This document shows, one piece after another, positions 50,220 to 61,251 of a stretch of 64,000 nt of DNA. The stretch is from Nocardioides_B sp963713035 (GTDB lineage: Bacteria > Actinomycetota > Actinomycetes > Propionibacteriales > Nocardioidaceae): assembly GCA_963713035.1 (NCBI GenBank), contig CAVQKB010000006.1, positions 222,602-286,601 of the forward strand, written 5' to 3'. A model generated the notes under the pieces. That model was not told the DNA's origin and did not search any database. It worked only from the letters and a program-made list of their open reading frames with translations. The position numbers were made by a program, and so were the translations under genes. Position 1 is the first letter of the stretch. The number at the start of each line of letters is the position of its first letter.

Positions 50220-51682
50220 ACAAGCCGATCCGCACGATGTCGGTCTTCTGCATGCTGCTCTTCGCCGCGCTGCTGCTGAACGCCACCTACCTGCAGTACG
50301 TCTCGGCGGGCGACCTCAACGCCCGCGGTGACAACAAGCGGGTCCGCGACGCGGAGTTCTCCCGCGAGCGCGGCTCGATCGTCGCCGGCGGCGACGCGGT
50401 GGCCGAGAGCGTGAAGAGCAAGGACCAGTTCGAGTACCAGCGCGTCTACAAGCAGCCCCTGAAGTACGCCCACCTCACCGGCTACTACTCCTACGTCTTC
50501 GGCCGCTCCGCGATCGAGTCGCGACAGAACGACATCCTCTCGGGCAGCGACCCGCGGCTGTTCGTCAACCGGGTGATCGACATGCTCGGCAACACCCAGC
50601 CCAAGGGCGGGTCGGTCTCGCTTGACCATCGACCCCAAGGCGCAGACCGCGGCGTACGACGGGCTGCGGGAGCGTGGCAGCAACGGCCTCCAGGGCGCCG
50701 TCGTCGCACTCGAACCGAGCACCGGCAAGATCCTGGCGATGGTGAGCTCGCCGTCGTTCGACCCCAACAAGCTGGCCTCCCACGACTTCTCGGCCGTGCA
50801 GAAGTCCTACCAGAGCCTCAGCACCTCCAAGCCCAACCGGCTGCTCAACCGGTCGATCGCCGAGACCTATCCCCCCGGTTCCACCTTCAAGCTGGTGACG
50901 GCCGCGGCGGCGCTGTCGTCGGGGCAGTACACCCCGCAGACCAAGGTTGCCGGCGGCCGCTCGCTCGACCTGCCGCAGACCTCGACCGACCTGCCCAACG
51001 AGGCCGGCCTCGACTGCGGCACCGGACGGATCTCGCTCACCCAGGCGCTGGAGAACTCCTGCAACACCGCCTTCGGCGAGATCGGCCTGCGGCTCGGCGA
51101 CGACGCGATCCGGGAGCAGGCCGAGAAGTTCGGCTTCGGCCAGACCTACCTCGAGGACCTCGGCGGCCAGGCCAAGAGCCGGTTCCCCGACGACCCGGAC
51201 GAGCCGCAGACCGCGCTGTCCGCGATCGGGCAGTTCGACGTCTCCTCGACCCCGCTGCAGATGGCGATGGTCGTCGCCGGCATCGCCAACAACGGCACCG
51301 TGATGCGGCCCTACGTCGTCGACGAGGTGCAGGCGCCCGACCTCTCGCGCCTGGACAAGGCCAACCCGGAGGCGTTCCGCAGCAACGCGGTCTCCTCCTC
51401 GGTCGCGCGTGACCTCACCCAGATGATGATCGAGGTCGTCGACAACGGCACCGCCCGCACGGCACAGATCCCGGGCACCAAGGTCGCCGGCAAGACGGGC
51501 ACGGCGCAGCGCGGCCCCGACCAGGCGCCCTACGCCTGGTTCGTGTCGTTCGCCCCCGCCGATGACCCCGCCGTGGCGGTCGCGGTGTTCATCGACGACC
51601 CGGCGGTGCCGCGCGGCGAGATCTCCGGCAGCGGCCTGGCCGCGCCGATCGCCAAGAGCGTCATGGAGGCGGTGATCAACAG

Positions 51683-51686
<4 letters not shown>
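50216..51686 (+). pseudogene. pbpA: PbpA class B penicillin-binding protein, one extra base
   Basis: Intended length about 489 residues: N-terminal membrane helix (SVFCMLLFAALLLNATYLQYV), non-catalytic domain, and transpeptidase domain with SxxK motif PPGSTFKLV, SxN in LENSCNTAFG and KTGTAQR. The span is 1471 bases, one over a multiple of three. The break is near 50622, where KGGSVSL meets TIDPKAQTAAYDG if one T is dropped. As cognate transpeptidase of RodA it should be needed for normal growth, so a base-calling error is far more likely than a dead gene. GTG start and TGA stop both overlap neighbours. Confidence 0.9.
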
Positions 51687-53146
<1,460 letters not shown>

Positions 53147-53150
<4 letters not shown>

Positions 53151-54910
53151 CCGAGGACCAGGCCGGCGGGACGGGTCCCCGCGTGGGCGGGCGCTACGTG
53201 CTCGGGGAGCTGCTCGGACGAGGCGGGATGGCCGAGGTCCGCAAGGGCACCGACATCCGACTGGGACGGGTCGTGGCCGTCAAGCGGCTCCGCACCGACC
53301 TGGCCAGCGACCCCACCTTCCAGGCCCGCTTCCGCCGCGAGGCGCAGGCCTCGGCCTCCCTGAACCACCCCGCCATCGTGTCGGTCTACGACACCGGTGA
53401 GGAGCTCTCCACCGACGGGTCGGACGTGCCGCAGCCCTACATCGTGATGGAGCACGTCGCCGGCCGGACGCTGCGCGAGATCCTGCGCGAGGGCCGCAAG
53501 CTGCTCCCCGAGCGCGCCCTGGAGATCACCTCCGGCGTGCTGTCGGCACTCGACTACAGCCATCGCGCCGGCATCGTGCACCGCGACATCAAGCCCGCCA
53601 ACGTGATGCTGACCCCCCACGGCGACGTGAAGGTGATGGACTTCGGCATCGCCCGGGCGATCGCGGACGCCTCGTCCGCGATGACGCAGACGGCGGCCGT
53701 GGTCGGGACGGCGCAGTATCTCTCCCCCGAACAGGCCCGCGGCGAGGCCGTGGACTCGCGCAGCGACGTCTACTCGACCGGCTGCCTGCTCTACGAGCTG
53801 CTCACCGGCAGGCCGCCGTTCGTGGGCGACAGCCCGGTCTCGGTCGCCTACCAGCACGTGCGCGAGCAGGCCCCTCCCCCCTCGAGCATCGAGACCGACC
53901 TGCCCTCGGACATCGACGCCATCGTGATGAAGTCGCTGACCAAGGGGGTCGAGGAGCGCTACCAGAGCGCTGCGGAGATGCGGGCCGACATCGAGCGCTA
54001 CCTCGCCGGCAAGCCCGTGCTCGCACCGGTCCCCCTCGACAAGGAGGAGGCCGAGGCCGAGAGCACCTCGCTCTTCGCCGGCGTGTCCGAGGAGGACGAC
54101 GAGGAGCGCAAGAAGCGCTGGCCGGTGATCCTGGCCGTGCTCGGCGTCCTGACGCTGCTCGTGCTGGCCGCGCTGCTCGGCCCGATGCTGGTCAACCAGA
54201 CTCCCGACGAGAAGACCGTGCCGCAGCTGGTCAACATGACCCAGAAGCAGGCCGAGCAGCGCATCGACGAGGCCGGCTTCACCGTCGGTGACGTGGAGCA
54301 GGAGGCGTCCGAGGACGTGCCGCGGGGCAGCGTCGTCGCGCAGGACCCCGAGCCGATGAGCACCCTGCCCCCCGGCGCCCCGATCGACCTGACCGTCTCG
54401 ACCGGCCCGCCCGACGTCGTGGTCCCCGACATCATCGGCGACGACAAGGACACCGCCCGGCAGAAGCTCGACGATGCCGGGCTCGAGGCCAAGCTGGTCA
54501 GGACCAAGTCCGACGAGGAGAAGGACGTCGTCATCGACAGCGACCCCCGGCCCGCGACCAGCGTGTCGAAGGGGACAGTCGTCACGGTGCGCTTCTCCGC
54601 CGGGCCCAAGGAGGTGCCCAGCGTCGTCGGGTTGAAGCAGGGTGCCGCCCGCACCAAGCTCGAGGCCGCCGGCTTCAAGGTCGACGTCGTCAACGACTCC
54701 ACCACCGAGGCCGAGAAGGGCACCGTGCTGCGGCAGAGCCCGGAGGCGTTCACCACCCAGCCCCAGGGCACGACGGTGGTGATCACGGTGTCCACCTTCG
54801 AGAAGCCGTCACCCTCGCCGACACCGACGCCGAGCGAGACGCCCTCGCAGACACCGAGCGAGAGCCCGACGCAGCCGGCCGAGAGCCCGTCGGTCCCGCC
54901 GCCCGCCTGA
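53147..54910 (+). CDS. pknB: PknB serine/threonine kinase with PASTA domains
   Basis: 587 residues. The kinase domain (about 16-285) has GRGGMAEV, AVKRL, VHRDIKPANVML, MDFGIARAI and GTAQYLSPEQ. A membrane helix lies near 325-345 (WPVILAVLGVLTLLVLAALLGPM), followed by three PASTA repeats (starting TVPQLVNMTQKQAEQRIDEAGF, VVVPDIIGDDKDTARQKLDDAGL and EVPSVVGLKQGAARTKLEAAGF) that bind muropeptides or lipid II. The tail is Pro/Ser/Thr-rich. ATG overlaps the pknA stop (ATGA). Last gene of the plus-strand block. Confidence 0.95.
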
Positions 54911-54924
54911 GCGGCGGTGCTCGC

Positions 54925-55737
54925 TCAGCCGTTCCCGGTCGACCCGGCGGTCTGAGCGAATCGCAGCTCGGTCGGCCCGTCGTAGCCGGGCAGGTCGAGG
55001 TCGGCGGACTGGTCGACCTCCCAGCCGAGTCCGGCGGCCCGCACGACCTGGAGGTAGAGCTGCACGTGGCCGCTGTCGAGCACCGAGGTCAGCATCGGGG
55101 TGATCGGGCCGACGGCGGAGATGCGGTAGGGCGGTGAGTAGGGCACACCGTGCAGCACCACCGTGTTGCCGACGCACTTGATGCCGGTGGTCGCGACGAC
55201 CCGCTGCCCCTGCAGCGTCATCGCGGTCGCGCCACCCGCCCACAGCGCGTTGGCCACGGCCTGGATGTCCTGCTGGTGCACGAGCAGCGAGCTGACGTCG
55301 TCGCCGGCCGCGGCCAGCGCGTCGTCGGGGGCGTCGTCGAGGGTGATCGTCACGCCGGGGCCGCTGGCCGGTCGCAGCCCGGCCGGGTCCTCGAGCGCGT
55401 CGGCTCGCTCCTGGGCGCTGGTCGCGCTGCCGGTCTCGGTCAGGCCGCGGGTGAGCCGGTCCACCTCGTCGGTGAGCGCGGCAGACACCTGCCGCATCCG
55501 TTCGAGGTCGCGCGACTGCGCCGACGCGAGGCCACCGAGGTCGTCGTACCGGCCCGCGCGCAGGTCGGTGCCACCGGAGCTGACCATGCTCGTCACGAAG
55601 AGTGCGCCGGCGAACACGAACACGGCAGGAGCCAGCAGCCGCCAGCCGAGCGCACGGGACCGGTAGGACCCGGCGCGCGCGGCGAAGGCGTCCGCGAGAC
55701 GGCGGCGCCAGGGCTGGCGGTGCGGATGGGCGGACAT
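54925..55737 (-). CDS. DUF881 family membrane protein
   Basis: 270 residues. An N-terminal membrane helix (RLLAPAVFVFAGALFVTSMV) is followed by a coiled segment (AQSRDLERMRQVSAALTDEVDRLTRGL) and the DUF881 domain (GPGVTITLDDAP, LLVHQQDIQAVANALWAGGATAMTLQGQRVV, GNTVVLHGVPYSPPYRI). Such genes regularly sit beside crgA and pknB. It is thought to be related to division proteins; the role is not established. ATG at 55737; convergent with pknB. Confidence 0.88.
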   Translation of the reverse strand: MSAHPHRQPWRRRLADAFAARAGSYRSRALGWRLLAPAVFVFAGALFVTSMVSSGGTDLRAGRYDDLGGLASAQSRDLERMRQVSAALTDEVDRLTRGLTETGSATSAQERADALEDPAGLRPASGPGVTITLDDAPDDALAAAGDDVSSLLVHQQDIQAVANALWAGGATAMTLQGQRVVATTGIKCVGNTVVLHGVPYSPPYRISAVGPITPMLTSVLDSGHVQLYLQVVRAAGLGWEVDQSADLDLPGYDGPTELRFAQTAGSTGNG

Positions 55738-55910
55738 GCGGGGCGCCCTTCGGCTGAGGCTGGACGGCTGGACGGTCGGACGTGGGATGCGAGGCGAGGA
55801 CCCCACTCCGACTAGGCTAACCCGGGCGCCGCAGCCGGGCGCCCGCCGCAGCCGACAGGCGCTCGTGCGGCCCGTCCCGTCAGCACCGAACACCAGATCC
55901 GGGAGTCAGC

Positions 55911-56405
55911 GTGTCCGAGTCCAGCTCGTCCAGCCGCAGCAAGAAGCCGGCCCGGCAGAAGCAGGCGCGCACCACGCGTCGCGAGCACAACGTCAAGCTG
56001 GGTGCCGAGCCGACCGCGCACACGTCGGTCGTCCGCACGGCCGTGGCGGCGTTGGTGATCGCGGCCGGCATCGCCTGGATCGTGGTCTACATCAACGTCG
56101 CGCGCGACGGGCAGAAGCTGAGCGCCATGGGCGACATCACGCGCTGGAACTACCTGATCGGCTTCGGCCTGATCTTCCTCGGCCTGGCCCTGGGCGCGCA
56201 CCCTCGGACCCCGCTGGGCCGCGGTCGCGGGGTGGTGATCGGCATGCTCGGGAGCTTCCTGATCGGGCTGATCTGGATCGTCGTCTACTACGTGACCGGC
56301 CAAGAGGTGACCGTCCCGCTGATGACCGACCTGGCCCAGTTCAACCTGGTGGTCGGGATCGGCTTCATGGCCGTCGGCTTCGTCTACGCCACCCACTGGG
56401 AGTAG
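55911..56405 (+). CDS. crgA: CrgA-like division protein with duplicated module
   Basis: 164 residues, about twice the normal CrgA. After a basic Ser-rich N terminus there are two CrgA-like modules: residues about 43-96 (ALVIAAGIAWIVVYINVA ... GDITRWNYLIGFGLIFLGLALGA) and about 108-164 (MLGSFLIGLIWIVVYYVTG ... LAQFNLVVGIGFMAVGFVYATHWE). Each has two membrane helices and the WNYLI-GF type segment. CrgA helps assemble the septum (FtsZ/FtsI partner). GTG start with GGGAG upstream. Confidence 0.85.
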   Translation: MSESSSSSRSKKPARQKQARTTRREHNVKLGAEPTAHTSVVRTAVAALVIAAGIAWIVVYINVARDGQKLSAMGDITRWNYLIGFGLIFLGLALGAHPRTPLGRGRGVVIGMLGSFLIGLIWIVVYYVTGQEVTVPLMTDLAQFNLVVGIGFMAVGFVYATHWE

Positions 56406-56490
56406 CTCGGCCCCCCGAGTTACACCGGTGGGATTCGTCCACAGGCTTATCCCCCACTGTGGATACCCACCGGCCGGCAGCCAGGCTCGC

Positions 56491-57396
56491 TCAGGTCAGG
56501 ATGGCGACCCGGCCCACGATCGCGATCAGCAGCAGGACGCCGATCCCGGTCAGCGCCGCGGTCTGGATCAGCGTGCGCTGCTCGCGCGGCGCGTAGACGA
56601 GCGCGCTGCCGATCAGCAGGCCGCCCAGGAAGCCGCCGAGGTGGCCCTGCCAGGAGATCAGGTTCACGAATACGAACGTGATCACGAAGTTGATCCCGAT
56701 CCAGGTCAGCAGCCCCCGCACGTCGCCGCCCACCTTGATCGCGACCACCAGCAGGGCCCCCATCAGCCCGAAGATCGCTCCGGACGCGCCGACGGTCTGG
56801 CCGTAGCTGAGGCTGAACCACATCACGGTGGCGCTGCCGGCCAGGCCGGAGAGGAAGTAGAGCGCCAGGAAGCGGGCCCGGCCCAGCGCCAGCTCCAGCT
56901 GGGGACCGAGCACGTAGAGGGCGAACATGTTGAAGCCGATGTGCAGCGTCCCGGCATGGGTGAACATCGAGGTCAGCGGTTGCCAGAAGGCGCCCTCGGC
57001 GACGCTGGTCCACTGCGGGTAGACCACGCCTTCGAAGGTGGAGCCGGGACGCAGCGCGAGCAGGTCGATCAGGCCGCTGGCGCGTTCACCGGCGACGGTG
57101 ATGGCGAGGAAGACCAGCACGTTGAGCCCGATCAGGACCATCGAGGTCCGCGAGGCGTCGCCCGGCCGCAGACCGCCGTACGCCGTGCGGCCGGCCCGCG
57201 TGCTCTTGGCACCCTCGCTCACGCAGGCGGGGCACTGGAAGCCCACCGCCGCCGGCCGCATGCAGTCCGGGCAGATCCGGCGATCACAGCGCTGGCAGCG
57301 GATGTGCGCCTCGCGCTGGGGGTGCCGGTAGCAGACCGGAGCCTCGGGGGTCGCTGCCCCGGAGGCTCCGGCCGCCGGCGGTTCGGTCGTGCTCAG
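56491..57396 (-). CDS. Rhomboid intramembrane serine protease with N-terminal zinc finger
   Basis: About 301 residues. The N terminus has a double finger CYRHPQREAHIRCQRCDRRICPDC then CPAC, and a rhomboid domain of six or more helices follows, with HIGFNMFALYVLGPQLELALG, the catalytic serine in VGASGAIFGLMG and the histidine in WQGHLGGFLGGLLIG. No ATG, GTG or TTG precedes the finger in this frame; CTG at 57396-57394, one base after the ppiA stop and with AGGAG about ten bases upstream, is the best start. The ATG at 57261 would cut off the finger. Confidence 0.87.
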   Translation of the reverse strand: MSTTEPPAAGASGAATPEAPVCYRHPQREAHIRCQRCDRRICPDCMRPAAVGFQCPACVSEGAKSTRAGRTAYGGLRPGDASRTSMVLIGLNVLVFLAITVAGERASGLIDLLALRPGSTFEGVVYPQWTSVAEGAFWQPLTSMFTHAGTLHIGFNMFALYVLGPQLELALGRARFLALYFLSGLAGSATVMWFSLSYGQTVGASGAIFGLMGALLVVAIKVGGDVRGLLTWIGINFVITFVFVNLISWQGHLGGFLGGLLIGSALVYAPREQRTLIQTAALTGIGVLLLIAIVGRVAILT

Positions 57397-57397
57397 C

Positions 57398-57919
57398 TCA
57401 GCGCTCCTCGACCTCGACGGACTCGATGACGACGGCGTCCTTGGGACGGTCGCCGGGACCGGTGGCGGTGCCGTTGATCGTGTCCACGACGGCGCGGCTC
57501 TGCTCGTCCTCGACCTCGCCGAAGATGGTGTGGCGGTTGTTCAGCCACGGGGTCTCCGCGGTCGTGATGAAGAACTGCGACCCGTTGGTGCCGGGGCCGG
57601 CGTTGGCCATCGCCAGGAGGTACTTGCGGTCGAACTGCAGCTCGGGGTGGAACTCGTCCTTGAAGGTGTAGCCCGGGCCGCCGGTGCCGGTGCCGAGCGG
57701 GCACCCGCCCTGGATCATGAAGTTCTCGATGATCCGGTGGAACCCGAGGCCGTCGTAGAACTTGTCCGGCGTCTTCTTGCCCGTCTCCGGCACCTCGTAG
57801 TCGCGGGTGCCCTGCGCCAGCCCGACGAAGTTCTCCACCGTCTTGGGGGCGTGGTCGGGGAACAGGTGGACGACGATGTCGCCCAGGTTGGTCTTCAACG
57901 TCGCGTAGGTCTGCGCCAT
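57398..57919 (-). CDS. ppiA: Peptidylprolyl isomerase (cyclophilin)
   Basis: 173 residues forming one cyclophilin domain: VHLFPDHAPKTVENFVGLAQG, FYDGLGFHRIIENFMIQGGCPLGTGTGGPGYTF (active-site Arg), MANAGPGTNGSQFFITTAETPWLNNRHTIFGEV. No signal peptide, so it is the cytosolic type. The ATG at 57919 fits the conserved MAQTYATLKTNLGDIVV. It occupies the usual ppiA place in the crgA-pknB neighbourhood, and rhomboid translation begins one base after its stop. Confidence 0.95.
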   Translation of the reverse strand: MAQTYATLKTNLGDIVVHLFPDHAPKTVENFVGLAQGTRDYEVPETGKKTPDKFYDGLGFHRIIENFMIQGGCPLGTGTGGPGYTFKDEFHPELQFDRKYLLAMANAGPGTNGSQFFITTAETPWLNNRHTIFGEVEDEQSRAVVDTINGTATGPGDRPKDAVVIESVEVEER

Positions 57920-58203
57920 GGCGTCGCCTCTCATGCTCGTCTGGTCGACCGGGCGCCACAGGCGGGCACGGGTCGTGCGGCCGGTCAGGGTCGCCGGTCG
58001 TGGATGTCTCGATCCTGCCATGCACGCGGTTGCCCGCTTCGCGGCGGGCGCGCTGCGCTCACCGGGGCACCGCGTACTCAGGGCGGTGTTCCATCGCACG
58101 GGTCGACGCGGCATGATCGGGCGTAGTTGTGGGCACGAGCATCAGTGGACCGCCCGGCGTACGCCGGAGAACTCCGCACACCCGACGTAGAGAGGACCCT
58201 TCG

Positions 58204-58950
58204 ATGGGTATCGGCAAGAAGAAGACGTTCACCGAGCAGCTGAAGGCACAGGCCAGCGACCTGGGTGACGCCATCGCGCCGCACGTGGAGAGCGCCCGGG
58301 ACAAGGCTGCCCCCGTGCTCGCCGACGCCCGCGCGAAGGCCTCCGACGCCTACGGCAAGGCCAGCCCGGTCCTGGCGGACGCACGCGGCAAGGCCGCGCC
58401 CTACGTCTCCGACGCCCGCGACAAGGCCGCCCCCGTGCTCGCCGACGCCCGCGGCAAGGCAGCGCCCTACGTCTCCGACGCCCGCGACAAGTTCACCAGC
58501 GACGTGCTGCCCGCCGTCACCGCGGCGTTCGCCGCTGTCGAGGGTGCCACCGAGGAGGCGCGCGAGGAGACCATGAAGCGCGGCAAGGCCGTCGCCGCCG
58601 CGCTCAAGGGCGAGGTCGAGGCTCCGGAGAAGAAGCACCGGTTCCGCACGCTGCTGGTCCTGCTCGGGCTCGGCGGAGCGGGCTATGCCGCCTTCAAGAA
58701 GCTCGGCAACCGTCAGCCGACCACCAGTTGGCAGTCCTCCTACACCCCGCCCCCCGCGCCGACCCCGCCGCCCGCCGGTGGCCCGGTCGCCGGAGCAGGC
58801 GCCGGTGCGGGTGCGCACCGGGCCGACCCGGTCGCCGACGACGACGCCGCCGCCGACCCGGGTGAGGCTGCCTCGGACGCCGCCGACGTGCCGCACACCA
58901 GCACCACGCCGGACAACCCGGTCGAGGAGATCCAGGTCGACAAGGGCTGA
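58204..58950 (+). CDS. Helical tandem-repeat protein with membrane segment
   Basis: 248 residues. Residues about 28-98 are built from near-identical ADARxKA(A/S) units (DKAAPVLADARAKASDAYGKASPVLADARGKAAPYVSDARDK, repeated), predicted amphipathic helix. Then a helix to about 145, a hydrophobic segment (FRTLLVLLGLGGAGYAAFKKLG) and a disordered Pro/Gly/Ala/Asp-rich tail. Apolipoprotein- or phasin-like helical proteins have this look, but I assign no function. The repeats are also repeated at DNA level (58288-58492). GAGAGGAC lies upstream of the ATG; a perfect terminator follows. Confidence 0.8.
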   Translation: MGIGKKKTFTEQLKAQASDLGDAIAPHVESARDKAAPVLADARAKASDAYGKASPVLADARGKAAPYVSDARDKAAPVLADARGKAAPYVSDARDKFTSDVLPAVTAAFAAVEGATEEAREETMKRGKAVAAALKGEVEAPEKKHRFRTLLVLLGLGGAGYAAFKKLGNRQPTTSWQSSYTPPPAPTPPPAGGPVAGAGAGAGAHRADPVADDDAAADPGEAASDAADVPHTSTTPDNPVEEIQVDKG

Positions 58951-58970
58951 TCCGCCCCCGCACGGAGCAA

Positions 58971-59005
58971 GGCACGACCCCCGTCCCTCGGACGGGGGTC
59001 GTGCC
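58971..59005. terminator. Perfect 16-bp bidirectional terminator hairpin
   Basis: GGCACGACCCCCGTCC at 58971-58986 pairs perfectly with GGACGGGGGTCGTGCC at 58990-59005 around a CTC loop, between the convergent genes ending at 58950 and 59025. Confidence 0.85.
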
Positions 59006-59024
59006 ATGTCAGGGAGATGGCGCC

Positions 59025-60053
59025 TCAGGCGCGGCTGCTCCGCCAGCGACGCGGGGGCAGGTCGACCGGTCGGTGCTCCGCCACCCAGTCGTCGATGTGC
59101 TCCCACCAGGAGTAGAGCCAGTCGATCCGCGCGTCGCGGTCCTCGGGGATGTCCTCGCGGGGCACCCGCCACCAGCCCATGATGATCTGCTTGTCCATCG
59201 GCAGCTCGCGCCACACGTCGCGCAGACCGAGCAGGTGGTCAAGGCCGGTGTGCGCCACCAGCAGCACGTCGGCCTCCGGCGCCGCATCGAGCGCCGCGAG
59301 CAGCCCACCCGGCTTGGGGGCCAGCACGTTCTCCATCTGCTCGGCCCGGCGCGCCAGCGCCTCCAGCCCGAGCTTGCGGAGCCGGTCGATCCCGCGCTGG
59401 CGACGCTCCGGGGTGAAGTTCCCGCCCTCGGGGAAGATCACGAAGGCGTCGTTGCCGTCGAGGTCGCGGGCCAGCTCGCCGACCTGCGCCTCGAGGTCGG
59501 TGCCGCGGCCGGGGGTGATGAACCGGGCCGGCAGCCGGTTGAGAATCACGTCGATCGCCGGGTCCCAGGCGAGGGTGGCCCGCAGCACGACCCGCGGCTC
59601 CCGGCCGTACCAGTGCATCAACGCGTACATCAGCGTGAAGGAGTCCGCCGGCCCGGCGTGCCGGCAGCACACCAGCAGCGGCTCGCCGGGGTGGGCGTCC
59701 GGCGCGGCGCCGACGGTCTCGATCTTGAGCCGGGCCACCCGTCGGGCCTCCCGGAAGAAGATCACCAGGTAGCTCTGCACCAGGTCGTAGTGGATCCGCT
59801 CGAAGAACGGCCGCTTGATGAACGCCCCGAAGCCCGACGCGATCCACAGCCCGAAGAGCTCGACGAGCAGGACGCTCTCGAGGACCAGGTGCATCATCAG
59901 CAGCGAGAGCAGCCGCAGCGGCCGGAGCCGTCCGGGTACGACGGGCGAGAGCACGGCCGCGGCCAGCAGCCAGAGCGGGATCGTGGTCAGCAGCAGGACC
60001 GTCAGCGCGATGACCGCAGGGGCCAGGACGATCCGCCGGAACCAGCCGATCAC
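59025..60053 (-). CDS. Acyltransferase (PlsC-like, 1-acylglycerol-3-phosphate type)
   Basis: 342 residues. Two or three N-terminal hydrophobic segments (IVLAPAVIALTVLLLTTIPLWLLAAAVL) precede the acyltransferase motifs: CRHAGPADSFTL (HxxxxD), FVIFPEGGNFTP (block III, EGG) and a central ATLAWDPAIDVI. The insertions relative to ordinary PlsC make the exact substrate uncertain; lysophospholipid or glycolipid acylation is likely, at the membrane. GTG start overlaps the patatin stop (GTGA), so it belongs to the SURF1-DUF3817-patatin run. Confidence 0.85.
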   Translation of the reverse strand: MIGWFRRIVLAPAVIALTVLLLTTIPLWLLAAAVLSPVVPGRLRPLRLLSLLMMHLVLESVLLVELFGLWIASGFGAFIKRPFFERIHYDLVQSYLVIFFREARRVARLKIETVGAAPDAHPGEPLLVCCRHAGPADSFTLMYALMHWYGREPRVVLRATLAWDPAIDVILNRLPARFITPGRGTDLEAQVGELARDLDGNDAFVIFPEGGNFTPERRQRGIDRLRKLGLEALARRAEQMENVLAPKPGGLLAALDAAPEADVLLVAHTGLDHLLGLRDVWRELPMDKQIIMGWWRVPREDIPEDRDARIDWLYSWWEHIDDWVAEHRPVDLPPRRWRSSRA

Positions 60054-60892
60054 AGGTGCTCGCGCAGGTAGGCCGCCGTGGCGTCGTACGCGGTGTCGAT
60101 GCGGCGGGTGACAGCACCGAAGTCGCGGTAGCGCAGCAGCGAGTCGGGCTCGACGGCACTACCCCCTGTCGGCAGCACGTGCGCGGTGACGTGAGCCGGT
60201 AGGGCGGCCATCTCCCGGTGGAACCGGTGCCGCCGGGCGATCTCGAAGGACACCCGGGCCACCTCCCACGGCTTGCGCGGGGGTCGCAGGGGCTTGTCGA
60301 CCCGACCGACCTGCAGCACGAAGATCGTGGCGGCCCCGCACTCGACGGCACGCCCGACCGGGATGGAGTTCACGATGCCGCCGTCGAGGAAGTGCTCGCC
60401 GTCGACCACCGCCGGCCCCATCAGGCCGGGCACCGCCGCGGAGGCGACGACCGCGTCGACCACCCGGCCCTGGGTGAACCAGTGCTCGGCGGCCCGCTCG
60501 ATGCTCGAGGCGCAGCACTGGAAGGGCACCGCCAGCTCCGCGAAGGTGAGGTCGCCGAGCTCCTGGGCGAGGCGCTCGCGCAACGGTCGGCTGGAGTGCA
60601 GGTGGGTGCCGGTGCGGACGGCCCGCCGCACCTGGCGCACCGGGTTGTCGCCGTACACCTCCCGGGTGTTCGCCGCGCTCTCCCACAGTCCGACCAGCCG
60701 GTCGATCACCGCCGGGCCCGGGTCGGCCGCGACCAGGGCCCCGTTGAGGGCGCCGACCGAGGTGCCGAGCACCAGGTCGGGCTGCACCCCGGCCTCGAAC
60801 AACGCCCGCAGCATGCCGACCTCGACCGCGCCGAGCAGGCCACCGCCGCCGAGCACGAACGCGGTGTCCCCACCGCCGCTGGTGCGGGTCAC
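60050..60892 (-). CDS. Patatin-like phospholipase
   Basis: 280 residues. The oxyanion loop LGGGGLLGAVEVGMLRAL and the nucleophile motif LVLGTSVGALNGAL (GxSxG) lie in the first 60 residues; the catalytic aspartate is in FLDGGIVNSIPV (DGG). It hydrolyses acyl chains of lipids; no signal peptide. The patatin gene overlaps a lysolipid-type acyltransferase gene, which suggests acyl remodelling of membrane lipids. GTG at 60892, two bases after the DUF3817 stop region. Confidence 0.92.
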   Translation of the reverse strand: MTRTSGGGDTAFVLGGGGLLGAVEVGMLRALFEAGVQPDLVLGTSVGALNGALVAADPGPAVIDRLVGLWESAANTREVYGDNPVRQVRRAVRTGTHLHSSRPLRERLAQELGDLTFAELAVPFQCCASSIERAAEHWFTQGRVVDAVVASAAVPGLMGPAVVDGEHFLDGGIVNSIPVGRAVECGAATIFVLQVGRVDKPLRPPRKPWEVARVSFEIARRHRFHREMAALPAHVTAHVLPTGGSAVEPDSLLRYRDFGAVTRRIDTAYDATAAYLREHL

Positions 60893-60894
60893 GG

Positions 60895-61251
60895 CTAGGA
60901 GCCGACGTGCTGCGGCTCGTCGGCGCTCCGGAGCTGCGCCCGGACCTGCTCGGTGGCGCGGTGCTCGGCCCAGAACGACAGCACCGGCACCGTGCCGAGC
61001 AGCAGGGTGACGGCGGTGAAGGAGAGGTCCCAGCGGGCCTTGCGGGAGAGCAGGAAGGCGGTCACCAGGAAGATCATGTAGAGCCACCCGTGCGCGACGC
61101 CGAGGTAGGAGGTGATCCACTCCCCGGTGTGCTGCAGACCGGTGCCCTCGGCAGTGAGGTACTTCAGGGGCACGCCGACCAGGATCAGGACGACCAGCAG
61201 GACACCGACGACGTTGGCCATCACGCGGTAGCGGAACAGGGCGGACTTCAC
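60895..61251 (-). CDS. DUF3817 membrane protein
   Basis: 118 residues with three hydrophobic segments (VMANVVGVLLVVLILVGVPLKYL, YLGVAHGWLYMIFLVTAFLLS, FTAVTLLLGTVPVLSFWAEH). The GVAHGW motif is typical of the DUF3817 family. Function unknown; it is commonly found near cytochrome oxidase assembly or lipid genes. GTG start overlaps the SURF1 stop (GTGA). Confidence 0.85.
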   Translation of the reverse strand: MKSALFRYRVMANVVGVLLVVLILVGVPLKYLTAEGTGLQHTGEWITSYLGVAHGWLYMIFLVTAFLLSRKARWDLSFTAVTLLLGTVPVLSFWAEHRATEQVRAQLRSADEPQHVGS

